A DNA stretch of 33,845 bases from Shewanella benthica (GTDB taxonomy: Bacteria > Pseudomonadota > Gammaproteobacteria > Enterobacterales > Shewanellaceae): the NCBI GenBank assembly GCA_023284085.1, contig JAKVHY010000050.1, positions 1-33,845 of the forward strand, in the 5' to 3' direction. The notes under the pieces are model-generated. The model searched no databases. It saw only the letters and a list, made by a program, of their open reading frames with translations, and was not told the origin of the DNA. Shown in pieces: positions 24,795 through 32,934 of the stretch; position 1 is the stretch's first letter; each line of letters starts with the position of its first letter. The position numbers and the translations under genes are program-made.

Positions 24795-24827
24795 CAAAAA
24801 AAAGCCCGCTTAATAACTTAAGCGGGC
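24795..24827 (-). terminator. Strong minus-strand terminator of the small RNA candidate
   Basis: GCCCGCTTAA (24804-24813) pairs with TTAAGCGGGC (24818-24827) around TAAC. On the minus strand it is followed by eight or more T (complement of 24796-24803). No protein-coding gene on the minus strand leads into it. Confidence 0.9.
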
Positions 24828-24962
24828 CGCAAATAATATATTGCAATCAACAAATTGAAGGAAGGAAGTCAAGCATAAGAACCAGGGATAAAATTCACGT
24901 GTCAGACACGGGAATTAAGAGTTCTTGTTTTCATATCTGTGAAACAGATACTTCCTGAAAAC
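24795..24962 (-). ncRNA. Candidate small RNA, about 168 nt, unknown family
   Basis: All parts of an independent sRNA gene lie in order on the minus strand. A sigma-70 promoter is at 24969-24997. The predicted 5' end at about 24962 starts a hairpin (GTTTTCA with TGAAAAC outside; ATCTGT with ACAGAT inside). A second hairpin follows (AATTC/GAATT plus CGTGTC/GACACG, 24892-24916). Then comes a single-stranded-looking stretch with CTTCCTTCCTTC (complement of 24857-24868), complementary to Shine-Dalgarno sequences. A strong terminator ends it. No ORF of note lies within, and no minus-strand gene ends here. It matches no sRNA family I can recall. Confidence 0.72.
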
Positions 24963-24968
24963 GAGATC

Positions 24969-24997
24969 AGTATAGGCTTAGGCACCTAAACTGACAA
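24969..24997 (-). promoter_or_regulatory. Sigma-70 promoter of the small RNA candidate
   Basis: On the minus strand -35 TTGTCA (24997-24992) and -10 TATACT (24974-24969) are separated by exactly 17 bp, each matching consensus at five of six bases. The spacer contains the inverted repeat TTAGG-TG-CCTAA (24978-24989), a possible operator. Confidence 0.75.
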
Positions 24998-25298
24998 ACT
25001 AGAAAAAATACCATTTATCATTAGAATATCTAATATGGCTAAGTGTGATCTATCTCCGTAAATGCACTAAATTAGCTGGTTTTCGCTTGATTAAGCAAAT
25101 TAACTGCATAATTCGACATTAACTTAATTAATCCATGTTACAGGATTATTAATATGGCTATCGATGCAATCATTCGGCATCAAATATTCTTTGATTGCCT
25201 CGAAAATAATTACTTGTATAGTGGCTTGCAATGCTGAGCCTAGGCTCAGGGGAAAGATAATAAGAGATACCATCAATATCAGCAGCAGGACAGCAAAC
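24998..25298. other. Upstream region of the prolyl oligopeptidase gene
   Basis: No gene supported. The peptidase frame extends upstream to 25164, but without signal-peptide logic, so this stretch is treated as leader and promoter DNA. It is A+T rich, with a small hairpin GCTT-GATT-AAGC at 25085-25096. A minus-strand hydrophobic frame at 25124-25315 overlaps the peptidase start and is judged spurious. Confidence 0.5.
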
Positions 25299-27449
25299 AT
25301 GATATTTAAAAGCAAATTGAGAAAGCAGCACCTATTAATAGCGAGTTTAGCCCTTGCGCTTATGGGGTGTCAGGCCGCGCAGCAAGAATCAGAGCAAAAA
25401 TCTTCTTCGGTCGCAGTGGATACAGGTACGATTGAAACCATCCATGGAGTGCAAGTTGCAGACCCTTATCGTTTTCTTGAACAAGACACAGAGCAAACCC
25501 AAGCTTGGGTGAAGATGCAGCAAGCAGAGGGAAAGGCATACCTCTCTGGCATAAAAAACAAACAAGCCGTGGTCGATCGAATCACCGAATTGTGGAATTA
25601 CCAGAAAGTATCGGCACCTTTTGAGCATGGTAAAAACACCTTCTTCTATAGAAATAACGGTTTGCAGGCTCAATCGGTACTTTATGTTAAAGCTGCCAAT
25701 GGGGATGAGAAAGTCGTATTGGATCCAAACACGCTATCGAGTGATGGTACCGTCGCTTTATCGGGTGTTTCGGTCAGTGGTGATGGCAAGACTCTAGCTT
25801 ATGGTGTGTCTAAGTCGGGTTCAGATTGGCAACAGTGGCAATTTGTTGATGTCAAAACCGGAGTTAAGCTCGATGACGATCTTAAATGGATTAAATTCTC
25901 CGAAGCCGTGTGGAACAAAGATAATAGCGGTGTGTATTACGCTCGATATGATGCGCCCGCTGGTGGCAATTTACTGGCGGATGTTAATTTCAATCAGAAG
26001 GTTTATTTTCATCGGATAGGGACAGAGCAGGTGAGCGATAAGCTCGTCTATGAGCGTCCGCAGAATAAAGACTGGGGTTTCGGTATTGAAGTCTCGGAAG
26101 CGGGTGACTATCTGTTGCTTTCTATCTCCCAAGGTACAGACACGCGTAATCGCTTCTTCTATCAGTCGCTGGAGAAGCCAGCTGAAGTGGTGGAGTTGAT
26201 CACAGACCTGGAAGCCGAATACACTTTCTTAGGCAACGATAAGTCGGTGTTTTATTTTAAGACAGATCTCGATGCACCGAACGGTAAAGTGATAGCAATC
26301 GATGTCAATCACAGTGATAAGGCAAATTGGCAAACTCTCATTGCCGAGTCGAGTGATCCAATCAGCAATATTGCAATTATTAACGATCACTTGGTGGTGA
26401 GTTATCTGCATGATGTGCTCGGGAAACTATCAATTTTCAGCATGAATGGGGTAAAGCGCCAAGACGTTTCGCTTCCTGGCAAAGGTAAGGTCGCCGGTCC
26501 TTATGGTAAACGCAGTAAAGACTATTTTTATTATGTCTATAATAGCTACGTGCAACCTAAGACAACGTACAGGTTTGATTTCAAGACGGGTGAATCATCA
26601 ATTTACGCTGAGCCGAAGGTGTCATTCCAGCCTGAGGATTACACTTCGGAGCAAGTTTTCTATACCAGTAAAGATGGTACTCGCGTACCTATGATGATCT
26701 TATACAAGAAAGGCATGCAGAAGAATGGCGAAAACCCGACTCTGTTATACGCCTACGGCGGCTTCGCTATCTCGCTGACGCCAAGATTCAGTCCGGCCAA
26801 CATTGCCTGGATGGACATGGGTGGGATCTATGCGGTACCTAACTTAAGAGGCGGCGCCGAGTACGGCGAGAGCTGGCATCAGGCTGGCATGTTAGATAAG
26901 AAGCAGAACGTATTCGATGACTATTATGCGGCGGCAGAATATTTAATCGAGGAGAACTACACCAATAAAACTAAGCTGGGGGCCTATGGCCGCAGTAATG
27001 GCGGTCTATTGATGGGCGCGACATTGACTCAGCGTCCAGAGTTGTTTGCCGCCGTGTTACCGGCAGTTGGTGTGCTCGATATGCTCAGGTTCCACAAGTT
27101 CACCATAGGCTGGGCCTGGACCAGTGAATATGGCAGCGCCGATGTTGCCGAGCAGTTTCCGGCCTTGTTGGCTTATTCCCCATATCATAACGTGACCAAG
27201 CGTAGCTATCCGGCGACTATGGTGATGACAGCCGATCATGACGATAGAGTGGTGCCGCTGCATAGCTTTAAGTTTGGTGCCATGATGCAGGCGAAGCAGC
27301 AGGGTGATGCGCCAATCATCATGCGCATCGAGTCGAAAGCGGGTCATGGTGCGGGTAAGCCGACATCGATGAAGATCGATGAATTTGCCGATATCTACAG
27401 CTTTCTTTTTGAAAGTTTCGGTTTGAAAATACCGGCAAAAGTTAATTGA
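25299..27449 (+). CDS. Prolyl oligopeptidase (S9A), lipoprotein
   Basis: A serine peptidase that cleaves after proline in short peptides. ATG 25299 is chosen because AGGA (25287-25290) is 8 nt upstream and the protein then begins with a lipoprotein signal ending LALMGC (Cys24). It has 716 residues. The N-terminal seven-bladed propeller (about 100-450) starts after VADPYRFLE, and the C-terminal alpha/beta hydrolase follows. The catalytic triad is Ser566 in GRSNGGLLMG, Asp648 in ADHDDRVVPLHS and His683 in AGHGAGKP. YGGFAIS and NLRGGAEYG are also diagnostic. It should be envelope bound and act on oligopeptides; single gene with terminator. Confidence 0.95.
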   Translation: MIFKSKLRKQHLLIASLALALMGCQAAQQESEQKSSSVAVDTGTIETIHGVQVADPYRFLEQDTEQTQAWVKMQQAEGKAYLSGIKNKQAVVDRITELWNYQKVSAPFEHGKNTFFYRNNGLQAQSVLYVKAANGDEKVVLDPNTLSSDGTVALSGVSVSGDGKTLAYGVSKSGSDWQQWQFVDVKTGVKLDDDLKWIKFSEAVWNKDNSGVYYARYDAPAGGNLLADVNFNQKVYFHRIGTEQVSDKLVYERPQNKDWGFGIEVSEAGDYLLLSISQGTDTRNRFFYQSLEKPAEVVELITDLEAEYTFLGNDKSVFYFKTDLDAPNGKVIAIDVNHSDKANWQTLIAESSDPISNIAIINDHLVVSYLHDVLGKLSIFSMNGVKRQDVSLPGKGKVAGPYGKRSKDYFYYVYNSYVQPKTTYRFDFKTGESSIYAEPKVSFQPEDYTSEQVFYTSKDGTRVPMMILYKKGMQKNGENPTLLYAYGGFAISLTPRFSPANIAWMDMGGIYAVPNLRGGAEYGESWHQAGMLDKKQNVFDDYYAAAEYLIEENYTNKTKLGAYGRSNGGLLMGATLTQRPELFAAVLPAVGVLDMLRFHKFTIGWAWTSEYGSADVAEQFPALLAYSPYHNVTKRSYPATMVMTADHDDRVVPLHSFKFGAMMQAKQQGDAPIIMRIESKAGHGAGKPTSMKIDEFADIYSFLFESFGLKIPAKVN

Positions 27450-27475
27450 TAATCATGTAATCGTGAAATGATGAG

Positions 27476-27503
27476 AAAAGAGGAGCCTGGCTCCTCTTTT
27501 TTA
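27476..27503 (+). terminator. Terminator after the prolyl oligopeptidase gene
   Basis: AAAAGAGGAG (27476-27485) pairs with CTCCTCTTTT (27491-27500) around CCTGG, then more T. Confidence 0.9.
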
Positions 27504-27549
27504 TTAACAATTTTTTATGAATATCACCCGCTTCTAAGCAGGGCAAGCA

Positions 27550-27578
27550 TTCACAATTGCATTGGGTCTAGGTATAGT
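27550..27578 (+). promoter_or_regulatory. Predicted promoter of the ybgC-tol-pal operon
   Basis: TTCACA (27550-27555) and TATAGT (27573-27578), each five of six to consensus, are separated by exactly 17 bp. The start would fall about 30 nt before the ybgC ATG. The preceding terminator isolates this operon from the peptidase gene. Confidence 0.6.
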
Positions 27579-27616
27579 AGGCCTCTATTTTCTCTCATGA
27601 TTGGCGCTTATAATTC

Positions 27617-28015
27617 ATGTTTCGTTGGCCTATTTCTGTCTATTACGAAGATACCGATGCAAGTGGCGTTGTTTATCATTCAAATTATCTTAACTTTTTT
27701 GAGCGAGCTCGTACCGAGTGGCTTAAGGCTATGGGGGTTAAGCAGGCTGCTCTGTTGGCCGATGATATTGCCTTTGTGGTTAAAAGGGCCGAATTAAATT
27801 TTTGTCGTGCAGCAAGGTTTGAGCAGAACCTTATCGTCGAAACAGTTGTCATAGATTTGAAGAAAGCATCTTTGATGTTTGAACAGAAGTTAATTGACGA
27901 GCAGGGTGTAATATATTGTGAGGCTAAAGTCTTAGTCGCTTGTATTTCTTTATCGCGTATGCGACCTCGTGCCATCCCCAAAAATATAGTTCAGGAGTTT
28001 AAAGGTGGAAGCTGA
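27617..28015 (+). CDS. ybgC: Tol-Pal-associated acyl-CoA thioesterase YbgC
   Basis: Hot-dog-fold acyl-CoA thioesterase of 132 residues, linked to phospholipid metabolism and the Tol-Pal system. The catalytic segment YYEDTDASGVVYHSNYL contains Asp14, equal to E. coli Asp18. FFERARTEWL and the C-terminal MRPRAIPKNIVQEF are also conserved. The start at ATG 27617 gives an N-terminus four residues shorter than E. coli. No clear Shine-Dalgarno is visible. It overlaps tolQ by 11 bp and heads the operon. Confidence 0.96.
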   Translation: MFRWPISVYYEDTDASGVVYHSNYLNFFERARTEWLKAMGVKQAALLADDIAFVVKRAELNFCRAARFEQNLIVETVVIDLKKASLMFEQKLIDEQGVIYCEAKVLVACISLSRMRPRAIPKNIVQEFKGGS

Positions 28016-28694
28016 TATTTCAATTATAGGGTTATTTTTACAAGCCAGTATATTGGTTAAATTTGTAATGCTTACCTTGCTGGGGCTATCTGTGATGTCC
28101 TGGGCCGTTATCATTCAACGTCACCGTTTAATAAGCGCTGCCAAGAAAAATGCCCTCAAGTTTGAGGATAAGTTTTGGTCTGGAGTGGATCTCAACAAAC
28201 TTTATAAAGAGCTATCGGTCAGACAAGATAGTAATAGCGGATTAGAAACCCTGTTCCATGCAGGTTTTAAAGAATATGCGAGATTAAGTAAGCTCAATAG
28301 CAAGGTTCCTGGGGCTGTGATGGACGGCAGTTATCGCGCCATGCGTGTCTCTCTGTCTCGCGAGATGGAAAAGCTTGAAACTCACTTACCTCTGTTAGCC
28401 ACCATTGGATCGACCAGTCCTTATATTGGTTTATTTGGTACAGTTTGGGGGATCATGAACTCCTTTATCGCCATCGGTGCGGTGCAAAATGCCACCCTAG
28501 CCATGGTCGCTCCGGGTATAGCCGAAGCCTTGATTGCCACGGCTATGGGTCTGTTTGCGGCTATTCCGGCTGTGATCGCCTATAACCGTTTCACGACTCT
28601 GGTGGACAGCGTTGAGATGTCCTATGCGAACTTCATGGAGGAGTTTTCCAGTATCTTGCATCGTCAAGCATACAGTGACAAGGATGAAAGCTAA
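28005..28694 (+). CDS. tolQ: Tol-Pal proton-channel subunit TolQ
   Basis: Inner-membrane ExbB/TolQ/MotA-type protein of 229 residues that, with TolR, uses the proton gradient to energise TolA. Three membrane helices lie at about 14-36, 133-155 and 170-192; the conserved TSPYIGLFGTVWGIMNSF lies at helix 2 and GIAEALIATAMGLFAAIPA at helix 3. GTG 28005 is the start: AGGAG (27993-27997) is 7 nt upstream and the family N-terminus fits. Its stop overlaps the tolR start by 1 nt (TAATG). Confidence 0.97.
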   Translation: MEADISIIGLFLQASILVKFVMLTLLGLSVMSWAVIIQRHRLISAAKKNALKFEDKFWSGVDLNKLYKELSVRQDSNSGLETLFHAGFKEYARLSKLNSKVPGAVMDGSYRAMRVSLSREMEKLETHLPLLATIGSTSPYIGLFGTVWGIMNSFIAIGAVQNATLAMVAPGIAEALIATAMGLFAAIPAVIAYNRFTTLVDSVEMSYANFMEEFSSILHRQAYSDKDES

Positions 28695-29128
28695 TGCAGC
28701 AGGGTTATCAGCGAAAACGCAGGCGCCTCGTTGCCGAGATTAATGTGGTGCCTTATATCGACGTGATGTTGGTATTGTTGATCATCTTCATGGTGACGGC
28801 GCCGATTGTCACTCAAGGCGTGAAAGTGGATCTTCCTCAAGCAACATCTGAGATGCTTCCGGCTGATAGTAAGCCACCGATCGTGGCCTCAATCGATGCC
28901 GACGGGGATTACTTTTTGGATGTGGGCAGCTCAAGTTCGAAGGAACCCTTAGATCTTGAAGAGGTCGCGATTCGTGTGGGCGCCATCATTCAATTGGAAC
29001 CCGAGCGCCCTGTAGTGGTAAAAGCCGATAGAAGTATCGCCTATGATAAAGTGATCCAATTAATGGTGAGCTTACAAGGTGCGGGCGTTCCTTCGGTTGG
29101 TTTGATGACAGATTCACCTGGAGACTAG
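28694..29128 (+). CDS. tolR: Tol-Pal proton-channel subunit TolR
   Basis: ExbD/TolR-family protein of 144 residues with one N-terminal membrane helix (about 18-38) and a periplasmic domain. The essential proton-carrying aspartate is Asp23 in VVPYIDVMLVLLI, the same number as in E. coli. The periplasmic part ends with VMVSLQGAGVPSVGLMTD, as is usual. It is translationally coupled to tolQ. Confidence 0.97.
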   Translation: MQQGYQRKRRRLVAEINVVPYIDVMLVLLIIFMVTAPIVTQGVKVDLPQATSEMLPADSKPPIVASIDADGDYFLDVGSSSSKEPLDLEEVAIRVGAIIQLEPERPVVVKADRSIAYDKVIQLMVSLQGAGVPSVGLMTDSPGD

Positions 29129-29131
29129 TCG

Positions 29132-30091
29132 GTGGCAGCTAAATCAGATTTTACTTTACCTATAGTCATTTCAGCTGGTATTCATATTGGCGTGTTAGTG
29201 ATCCTCCTCATGGGCGTGGATTTTTCCGATAAGCCCAAACCTCAGCCTCAGGTGAGCGCGCCAGCGATGAAGGCCGTGGTGGTCGATCAGAAATTAGTGG
29301 CTCTGCATGTTGAGAGGTTAAAGGCCGAGAAAAGAGAGGTTGCTCGTAAAGAGAAGGCGCGCCAAGATGATTTGGAACGCCAAGCGACAGAGGCTCGTCA
29401 ACAAAGAGAGCGTGAGCAGGCTCAAATTAAAAAGCTGGAAATTGAGCGCAAGCAGAAAGAGATTGAAACTAAGAATGCATTGGCTGCGGCAAAAGCGGCT
29501 CAGCTGAAGCAGAAACAGGAAACAGAGAAGGCGCAGCAGGCCGAAGAGTTCCGTAAACAGAAAGAGAAAGAGCGTCAGGCTTCTGAAGAGGCGGCTAAGA
29601 AAGCCGAGGCTAAACGTAAGCAGGAAGAGGCCGATGCTAAAAAAGCTGCCGACGAGCGTAAACGTAAAGCAGAGGCTGAGCGAAAGCGTAAAGAGGACGC
29701 CGAGCGTAAACGTAAGGCCGAGGAAAGAGAACGTCAACTGCAAGAGCAGATGATGCAAGATGCCTTGGCGGAGGAGCTGACCGCACTGTCGCAGACCCGT
29801 AACAGGCAGGTGATGAGTGAAGTTCAGAAATACACAAGCATGATCAATGCAACAATTGCTCGATATGTTCAGAAAGAAGATTCAATGCGCGGCAAGAGTT
29901 GTAAGGTTTTTGTCAGACTGGCTAAAGATGGGTTCGTTACAACAAGTAGAATAGTGGAGGGGGATCCTGTTTTATGTCGTGCAACACAGGCTGCAATACA
30001 AAGGGTTCAACGTTTACCTGTTTCAACAGAACCTGATGTTTATGAAAAATTGAAAGAATTAAACATTATTTATAGACCGGAATTCAATTAA
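29132..30091 (+). CDS. tolA: Tol-Pal energy-transducing protein TolA
   Basis: Spans the periplasm from an inner-membrane anchor to Pal and TolB, 319 residues. The N-terminal helix is about 9-26 (LPIVISAGIHIGVLVILLM). A long charged helical or coiled-coil domain (about 50-215) is dominated by Lys, Glu, Ala, Arg and Gln. The globular C-terminal domain (about 225-319) has two cysteines in SCKVFVRLAKDGF and VLCRATQAA. GTG 29132 is used, with GGAG (29120-29123) 8 nt upstream. The repetitive coding gives a long antisense open frame that is not a gene. Confidence 0.95.
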   Translation: MAAKSDFTLPIVISAGIHIGVLVILLMGVDFSDKPKPQPQVSAPAMKAVVVDQKLVALHVERLKAEKREVARKEKARQDDLERQATEARQQREREQAQIKKLEIERKQKEIETKNALAAAKAAQLKQKQETEKAQQAEEFRKQKEKERQASEEAAKKAEAKRKQEEADAKKAADERKRKAEAERKRKEDAERKRKAEERERQLQEQMMQDALAEELTALSQTRNRQVMSEVQKYTSMINATIARYVQKEDSMRGKSCKVFVRLAKDGFVTTSRIVEGDPVLCRATQAAIQRVQRLPVSTEPDVYEKLKELNIIYRPEFN

Positions 30092-30101
30092 GAGGAGTCC
30101 T

Positions 30102-31430
30102 ATGAAGACTTTGGGGAAGTGGCTCTTTTTAAGCCTGATTATTTTAAGTTCACCAGTAAGAGCCGCGTTAGATATCATTATAACCGAAGGAGTGGATGCC
30201 GCGCGTCCTATTGCCGTGATCCCGTTTGTTTGGCAAGGGGCTGGGACCGCACCTGAGCAGATCTCAGATGTTGTTATGTCGGATCTTATTCGTAGTGGTA
30301 CCTTTAAGCCGCTCGATGAGCTAGGCCTACCTCAACGTAATATCAGTAGTGTGTCTCAGTTTGTCGCTAAAGACTGGTCAAGCATAGGCGCCGAAGCTGT
30401 TGTGATGGGCGCTGTGAAACCTTATGGTAATGATCAATATCTGGTGACTTTCGACTTGGTCGACCTGGTTAAGGCCCAAATGCAACAAGGAACGGGTCCG
30501 CAGTCTAATAGTGAATATCTTATCGATAGTCGCGAGACGGTTATCTCAGCCGCACAATTTAGGCAGTATGGTCACAGGATCAGCGATCTGGTCTACGAGA
30601 AACTGACTGGTATTCGTGGTGCATTCTTAACTCGTCTCGCCTATGTGGTCGTCAAGCATGGTGAGAAGTCTCCCTACCAGTTAATGATCTCTGATTATGA
30701 TGGTTATAACGAGCAGATGTTATTGCGCTCCCCCGAGCCATTGATGTCACCGTCTTGGTCTCCGGATGGTCGTAAGCTGGCTTATGTCAGCTTCGAAAAT
30801 AAAAAAGCCGAAATATTTATTCAGGACATCTATACTCAGTCTCGTAATAAGGTCTCAAGTTTCAATGGCATTAATGGTGCTCCGGTATTTTCCCCTGATG
30901 GAAAGAAGTTAGCATTGACCTTATCTAAAGATGGCCAGCCTGAAATTTATGTGATCGATATCGCGACCAAAGCACTCAAACGAGTCACAAACCATTATGC
31001 TATTGATACTGAAGCTTCATGGTTTCCCGATGGTAAGTCTTTAATATTCACGTCTGAACGTGGCGGGCGCCCTCAAATCTATAAGGTGACATTAGCCTCG
31101 GGTAAAGTGCAGCGCTTGACCTTTGAAGGGGAGTGGAACTTAGGTGGTTCTATTGCACCGGACGGTCGCAGTATAATATTCGTAAACCGTACTAACGGTA
31201 AGTTTAATATCGCAAGAATGGATCTTGAGACGCGATTTATGCAAGTACTTACGTCAACGCGTCTCGATGAGTCACCGAGTGTAGCGCCGAATGGCACTAT
31301 GGTGATATATGGAACAACCCATCAAGGTAAGCAGGTTTTAGGGGCAGTCTCTACGGACGGACGATTCAAAGCAAGATTGCCTGCGGGTCAGGGGGAGGTT
31401 AAGTCTCCTTCATGGTCACCTTTTCTCTAA
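30102..31430 (+). CDS. tolB: Tol-Pal periplasmic protein TolB
   Basis: Periplasmic beta-propeller that shuttles between Pal and TolA/OmpA, 442 residues. The signal peptide is about 1-21 (ending SSPVRA), so the mature protein starts ALDIIITEG. The N-terminal two-lobed domain (about 22-165) has RPIAVIPF. The six-bladed propeller (about 170-440) has repeated SPSWSPDGRKLAYVSF, FSPDGKKLAL and FPDGKSLIFTS motifs. AAGAGGAG lies before the ATG. It sits 10 bp after tolA in the operon. Confidence 0.97.
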   Translation: MKTLGKWLFLSLIILSSPVRAALDIIITEGVDAARPIAVIPFVWQGAGTAPEQISDVVMSDLIRSGTFKPLDELGLPQRNISSVSQFVAKDWSSIGAEAVVMGAVKPYGNDQYLVTFDLVDLVKAQMQQGTGPQSNSEYLIDSRETVISAAQFRQYGHRISDLVYEKLTGIRGAFLTRLAYVVVKHGEKSPYQLMISDYDGYNEQMLLRSPEPLMSPSWSPDGRKLAYVSFENKKAEIFIQDIYTQSRNKVSSFNGINGAPVFSPDGKKLALTLSKDGQPEIYVIDIATKALKRVTNHYAIDTEASWFPDGKSLIFTSERGGRPQIYKVTLASGKVQRLTFEGEWNLGGSIAPDGRSIIFVNRTNGKFNIARMDLETRFMQVLTSTRLDESPSVAPNGTMVIYGTTHQGKQVLGAVSTDGRFKARLPAGQGEVKSPSWSPFL

Positions 31431-31465
31431 CAATTTTAACTATAAAAAATATTAAGGATTTTAAA

Positions 31466-32002
31466 ATGGATCTCAATAAGCTGTTTAAAGCTATGTTGGT
31501 TGTACTTCCGATTATGGCCCTCAGTGCTTGTAGCTCTACTTCTGAGTCTGAAACTGATGCGACTAGCTCAACTTCAGGTTCCGATAGTGAATTAGCTACT
31601 GGTGGTGTAGAAACCGGAGGCGTAGCTCCAATTTTGACTCCTGAAGAGCAACAACGTCTGAAATATCAAGAGTTGCGTAAAGAGCACATCATCTATTTTG
31701 ATTTCGACCGCAGTTCGGTATCGGCTCAGTTTGCCGAAGTCCTTCAAGCCCATGGTAACTATTTAGTCGAGCATCCAAATGTTCGCTTGATGATCGAAGG
31801 TCACGCCGATGAGCGTGGCACTCCGGAGTACAATATCGCGTTGGGTGAGAGGCGTGCGAAGGCCGTTGCTAAATACCTACAAGGAATGGGCGTACTGCCT
31901 AGCCAAATGAGTGTTGTCAGCTATGGTGAAGAGAAGCCATTAGATATGTCTCGTACAGATGATGGTTTCGCGATTAATCGCCGAGCTGTTTTAGTTTACT
32001 AA
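31466..32002 (+). CDS. pal: Peptidoglycan-associated lipoprotein Pal
   Basis: Outer-membrane lipoprotein that ties the membrane to peptidoglycan and binds TolB, 178 residues. The frame is open from 31412, but ATG 31466 is chosen: AAGGA is 7 nt upstream and the lipoprotein signal then fits, with LSAC and Cys22. A Ser/Thr/Gly-rich linker (about 23-55) precedes the OmpA-like domain (about 68-178) with YFDFDRSSV, EGHADERGTPEYN and LGERRAKAVAKYL, where Asp and Arg bind diaminopimelate. Confidence 0.97.
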   Translation: MDLNKLFKAMLVVLPIMALSACSSTSESETDATSSTSGSDSELATGGVETGGVAPILTPEEQQRLKYQELRKEHIIYFDFDRSSVSAQFAEVLQAHGNYLVEHPNVRLMIEGHADERGTPEYNIALGERRAKAVAKYLQGMGVLPSQMSVVSYGEEKPLDMSRTDDGFAINRRAVLVY

Positions 32003-32021
32003 TCGTTTGGTAGGTTTATCT

Positions 32022-32750
32022 ATGAAAAGAGCCGTATTAACAACGGCAATTCTTCTTAGTATAGGTGTAGCGTCTGCTGCACCTGCACCGGTGGCTGATG
32101 TTACCGGTAGTTCTACTGAAGAAAGAGTTGCACGTTTAGAAAGGATCCTTCAAGCAAAGCAACAGTCAGAATTCCAGACTCAGCAACGCTTGGATACGCT
32201 ACAGCAGGAAGTGCTCGACCTACGTGGTTTAAATGAGCAGCAAGGTTATCAAATAGACCAGATGCTCCAGCGTCAGCGTCAACTCTACGAAGAGATCGCA
32301 AATCTATCTGTTAAGTCCGCTCAAGCGCCTATTGTGGCAACGTCACAAACTAGCTTAACTTCCTCATCTTCTACTTTAGGCGAAACAGCCAGTTATGAGC
32401 ATGCCGTTAATTTGGTGCTCAAGCAGAGGAAGTATGAGGAGGCGATTCCTGCTTTCAGGGGATTCATCAAACAGTACCCAGATTCTACCTACGCAGCTAA
32501 CGCTAACTATTGGCTGGGACAGCTCTTATATAACAAGAGTGAGTTTGAACCTGCTCAGCAAGCGTTCGATACTGTAGTTAATCGCTTTAAAGATTCAAAT
32601 AAGCGTGCTGATAGTTTAGTTAAGCTTGGGATGATAGCTGAGAAGGTTGGAAAGGTGTCTTCTGCGAAAGCTTACTACCAACAAGTTATCAAAGAGTACG
32701 CAAATAGCGCAGCAGCTCGCCTGGCACAACAGCAATTGTCTGCTCTTTAA
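32022..32750 (+). CDS. cpoB: Cell division coordinator CpoB (YbgF)
   Basis: Periplasmic TolA-binding protein of 242 residues that coordinates peptidoglycan synthesis with outer-membrane constriction. The signal peptide is about 1-19 (ending VASA). A trimerising coiled coil (about 32-95) is rich in Gln and Leu (VARLERILQAKQQSE). Three TPR units (about 125-240) include YEHAVNLVLKQRKYEEAIPAF and ANYWLGQLLY. ATG 32022 is preferred over TTG 32007, as the signal peptide begins there. Last gene of the Tol-Pal operon. Confidence 0.95.
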   Translation: MKRAVLTTAILLSIGVASAAPAPVADVTGSSTEERVARLERILQAKQQSEFQTQQRLDTLQQEVLDLRGLNEQQGYQIDQMLQRQRQLYEEIANLSVKSAQAPIVATSQTSLTSSSSTLGETASYEHAVNLVLKQRKYEEAIPAFRGFIKQYPDSTYAANANYWLGQLLYNKSEFEPAQQAFDTVVNRFKDSNKRADSLVKLGMIAEKVGKVSSAKAYYQQVIKEYANSAAARLAQQQLSAL

Positions 32751-32763
32751 TCCTTATTTATTC

Positions 32764-32790
32764 AAAAAACAGGCTCTTAGTCTGTTTTTC
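32764..32790 (+). terminator. Probable terminator of the Tol-Pal operon
   Basis: AAAACAG (32766-32772) pairs with CTGTTTT (32782-32788) around a 9-nt loop, then TC. The stem is A-T rich, so it is only moderately strong. Confidence 0.5.
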
Positions 32791-32821
32791 ATGCAAACAG
32801 CAAAAAATGTAAAAAATGCAC

Positions 32822-32849
32822 TTGCAAGAGAATATGAAAAAGGTATTAT
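32822..32849 (+). promoter_or_regulatory. Stringent-type promoter of the tRNA-Lys array
   Basis: TTGCAA (32822-32827) and TATTAT (32844-32849) are separated by 16 bp. They are followed by the G+C-rich discriminator GGCGCCC, typical of rRNA/tRNA promoters under ppGpp control. The predicted start is about 32856, some 80 nt before the first tRNA-like unit. Confidence 0.72.
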
Positions 32850-32934
32850 AGGCGCCCTCAGAGCGGCAGAGTCGCTTGAGGGTCTTGAGTTAAGCAGTTT
32901 TCGAATAGTTTAACCAGAGATTTTGCTACTAAGA

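Noticed and set aside
24857..24868. GAAGGAAGGAAG on the plus strand as a CsrB/RsmY-like GGA-motif RNA
   Set aside because: The nearby terminator has its U-run on the minus strand and the good promoter also points that way; on the plus strand the GGA repeats are not in hairpin loops.
25124..25315. Hydrophobic minus-strand frame (63 residues) over the prolyl oligopeptidase start
   Set aside because: It overlaps the well-supported lipoprotein signal of the peptidase on the other strand and has no separate promoter or ribosome binding site.
29318..29758. 146-residue Leu/Phe-rich frame antisense to tolA
   Set aside because: It is the mirror of the Lys/Glu/Ala-rich coiled coil of TolA; biased coding on one strand removes stops from the other. 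No start signal or domain.
32647..32913. 88-codon frame spanning the end of cpoB and the tRNA promoter
   Set aside because: It overlaps cpoB out of frame, contains the terminator and the stringent promoter, and resembles no protein.
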